A stretch of DNA of 6,457 bases from Nitrospiraceae bacterium (lineage in GTDB: Bacteria; Nitrospirota; UBA9217). The notes beneath the pieces are model-generated. The model did not search any database. It saw nothing but the letters and a program-made list of their open reading frames with translations, and was not told where the DNA came from. The stretch's first letter is position 1. Every line of letters starts with the position of its first letter. Positions 5,901 to 6,457 of the stretch are shown here, in pieces. The stretch spans positions 1 through 6,457 of the forward strand of contig DMKB01000338.1 in the NCBI GenBank assembly GCA_003454665.1, read 5' to 3'. The position numbers and the translations under genes were made by a program.

Positions 5901-6457
5901 CTAGAGCTCCAACAGACTCTTGCCTTTGTTGATCATGGAATACCAGGTGGCCAGGTAGTCCCGTACCTGCCGGGTGATAAGAAAATTGGTCCTCACGTAT
6001 TCCCGGGCATGTTCGCCGATTCTGCTCGCCATCTCGGGATTGTTCAGGAGCTGCCGTATCCGGAACGCAGCGCCTTCGACGGAATGGACGAGAAAGCCGG
6101 TGAACCCATGGATGATCTGGAGCGGGATCCCTCCGATTGCGCCGCCCAGAACGGGCTTGCCTTTCCACATGGCTTCCGACACGGTAAGGCCGAAGCCTTC
6201 CTTGAGGGACTTCTGGAGAACGACGGCGGCAGTCCGTTGGAGGGCATTGATGTCCTTGTCGCTGAAGGCCGGCAGCAGCAGGATATGGATGTCCGGATCG
6301 TTCGCCGCATACTCCTTGACTTCGTCCAGCACCACCTGGCCTTCGGGATCGTCCGTGGCCGGGCTTCCGGCGAGAATGAGAATGCAGTCGTTATATTTTT
6401 TCACGATCCGATAGGCCTTGATAACACCGAGGGGGTCCTTGAACCGGTCGAACCGGG
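5901..6457 (-). CDS. treT: GT4 glycosyltransferase, trehalose synthase (TreT)-like, 3' part only
   Basis: C-terminal 184 residues of a GT-B fold glycosyltransferase; the 5' end lies beyond the right edge, and the frame stays open to 6457. A GTG at 6404 is an internal valine, not the start, because conserved sequence (RFDRFKDPLGVIKAYR) continues upstream of it. That segment, just before the nucleotide-sugar domain, is characteristic of TreT, which reversibly joins NDP-glucose and glucose to give trehalose. The donor-binding motif KEGFGLTVSEAMWKGKPVLG follows at residues 85-104, with the E-x7-E pair at E86 and E94 intact, so this half looks catalytically competent. The TAG stop is immediately followed by the ATG of the fused trehalose-6-phosphate enzyme, so the two are almost certainly co-transcribed. 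Known alternative: in Thermoproteus tenax a glycosyltransferase encoded beside such a fused enzyme activates it by complex formation. GT4 membership is secure; the exact TreT reaction is likely but unproven without the acceptor domain. Confidence 0.85.
   Translation of the reverse strand, partial: RFDRFKDPLGVIKAYRIVKKYNDCILILAGSPATDDPEGQVVLDEVKEYAANDPDIHILLLPAFSDKDINALQRTAAVVLQKSLKEGFGLTVSEAMWKGKPVLGGAIGGIPLQIIHGFTGFLVHSVEGAAFRIRQLLNNPEMASRIGEHAREYVRTNFLITRQVRDYLATWYSMINKGKSLLEL
5907..5910 (-). promoter_or_regulatory. Ribosome binding site of the fused synthase/phosphatase gene
   Basis: GGAG on the minus strand, six bases before the ATG at 5900 and embedded in the last codons of the glycosyltransferase gene. 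With the TAG-ATG junction it points to coupled translation of the two enzymes. Confidence 0.65.

Overview
The window carries five protein-coding genes, all on the minus strand, so it reads from right to left. The set is a trehalose synthesis and uptake locus. A GT4 glycosyltransferase of the TreT type (cut by the right edge) abuts a 751-residue fused trehalose-6-phosphate synthase/phosphatase. This is followed by a lipoprotein sugar-binding protein of the trehalose/maltose-binding family and two MalF/MalG-type permeases. No coding gene is supported on the plus strand.

Layout on the minus strand: glycosyltransferase (6457-5901, open at its N-terminus); fused synthase/phosphatase (5900-3645, its ATG directly after the previous stop); binding lipoprotein (3663-2377, 19-base overlap); permease 1 (2380-1532, ATGA overlap); a 523-base non-coding island (1531-1009) made largely of repeats; permease 2 (1008-190); and a long palindromic repeat (182-1). 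The first four genes are tightly packed and probably translationally coupled. The break between the two permease genes is unusual, because such partners are normally adjacent and needed in equal amounts. No ATPase gene is seen; it may lie left of position 1 or elsewhere in the genome.

The cell could make trehalose by the two-step UDP-glucose + glucose-6-phosphate route (both steps in one fused protein) and import an alpha-glucoside, probably trehalose, through the ABC system. The TreT-like protein could act on nucleotide-glucose and glucose/trehalose itself, or be the partner of the fused enzyme, as reported for the glycosyltransferase and fused enzyme of the archaeon Thermoproteus tenax. That last point is inference.

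The sequence suggests a diderm-type, GC-moderate environmental bacterium. The lipobox, AGGA-type ribosome sites and three kinds of short tandem/inverted intergenic repeats (heptamer CGCRGAT every 10 bases, CTTTGCG every 8, TTTGAAC every 7) resemble what I remember from Desulfobacterota and Nitrospirota-like genomes. The taxon cannot be fixed from this window.
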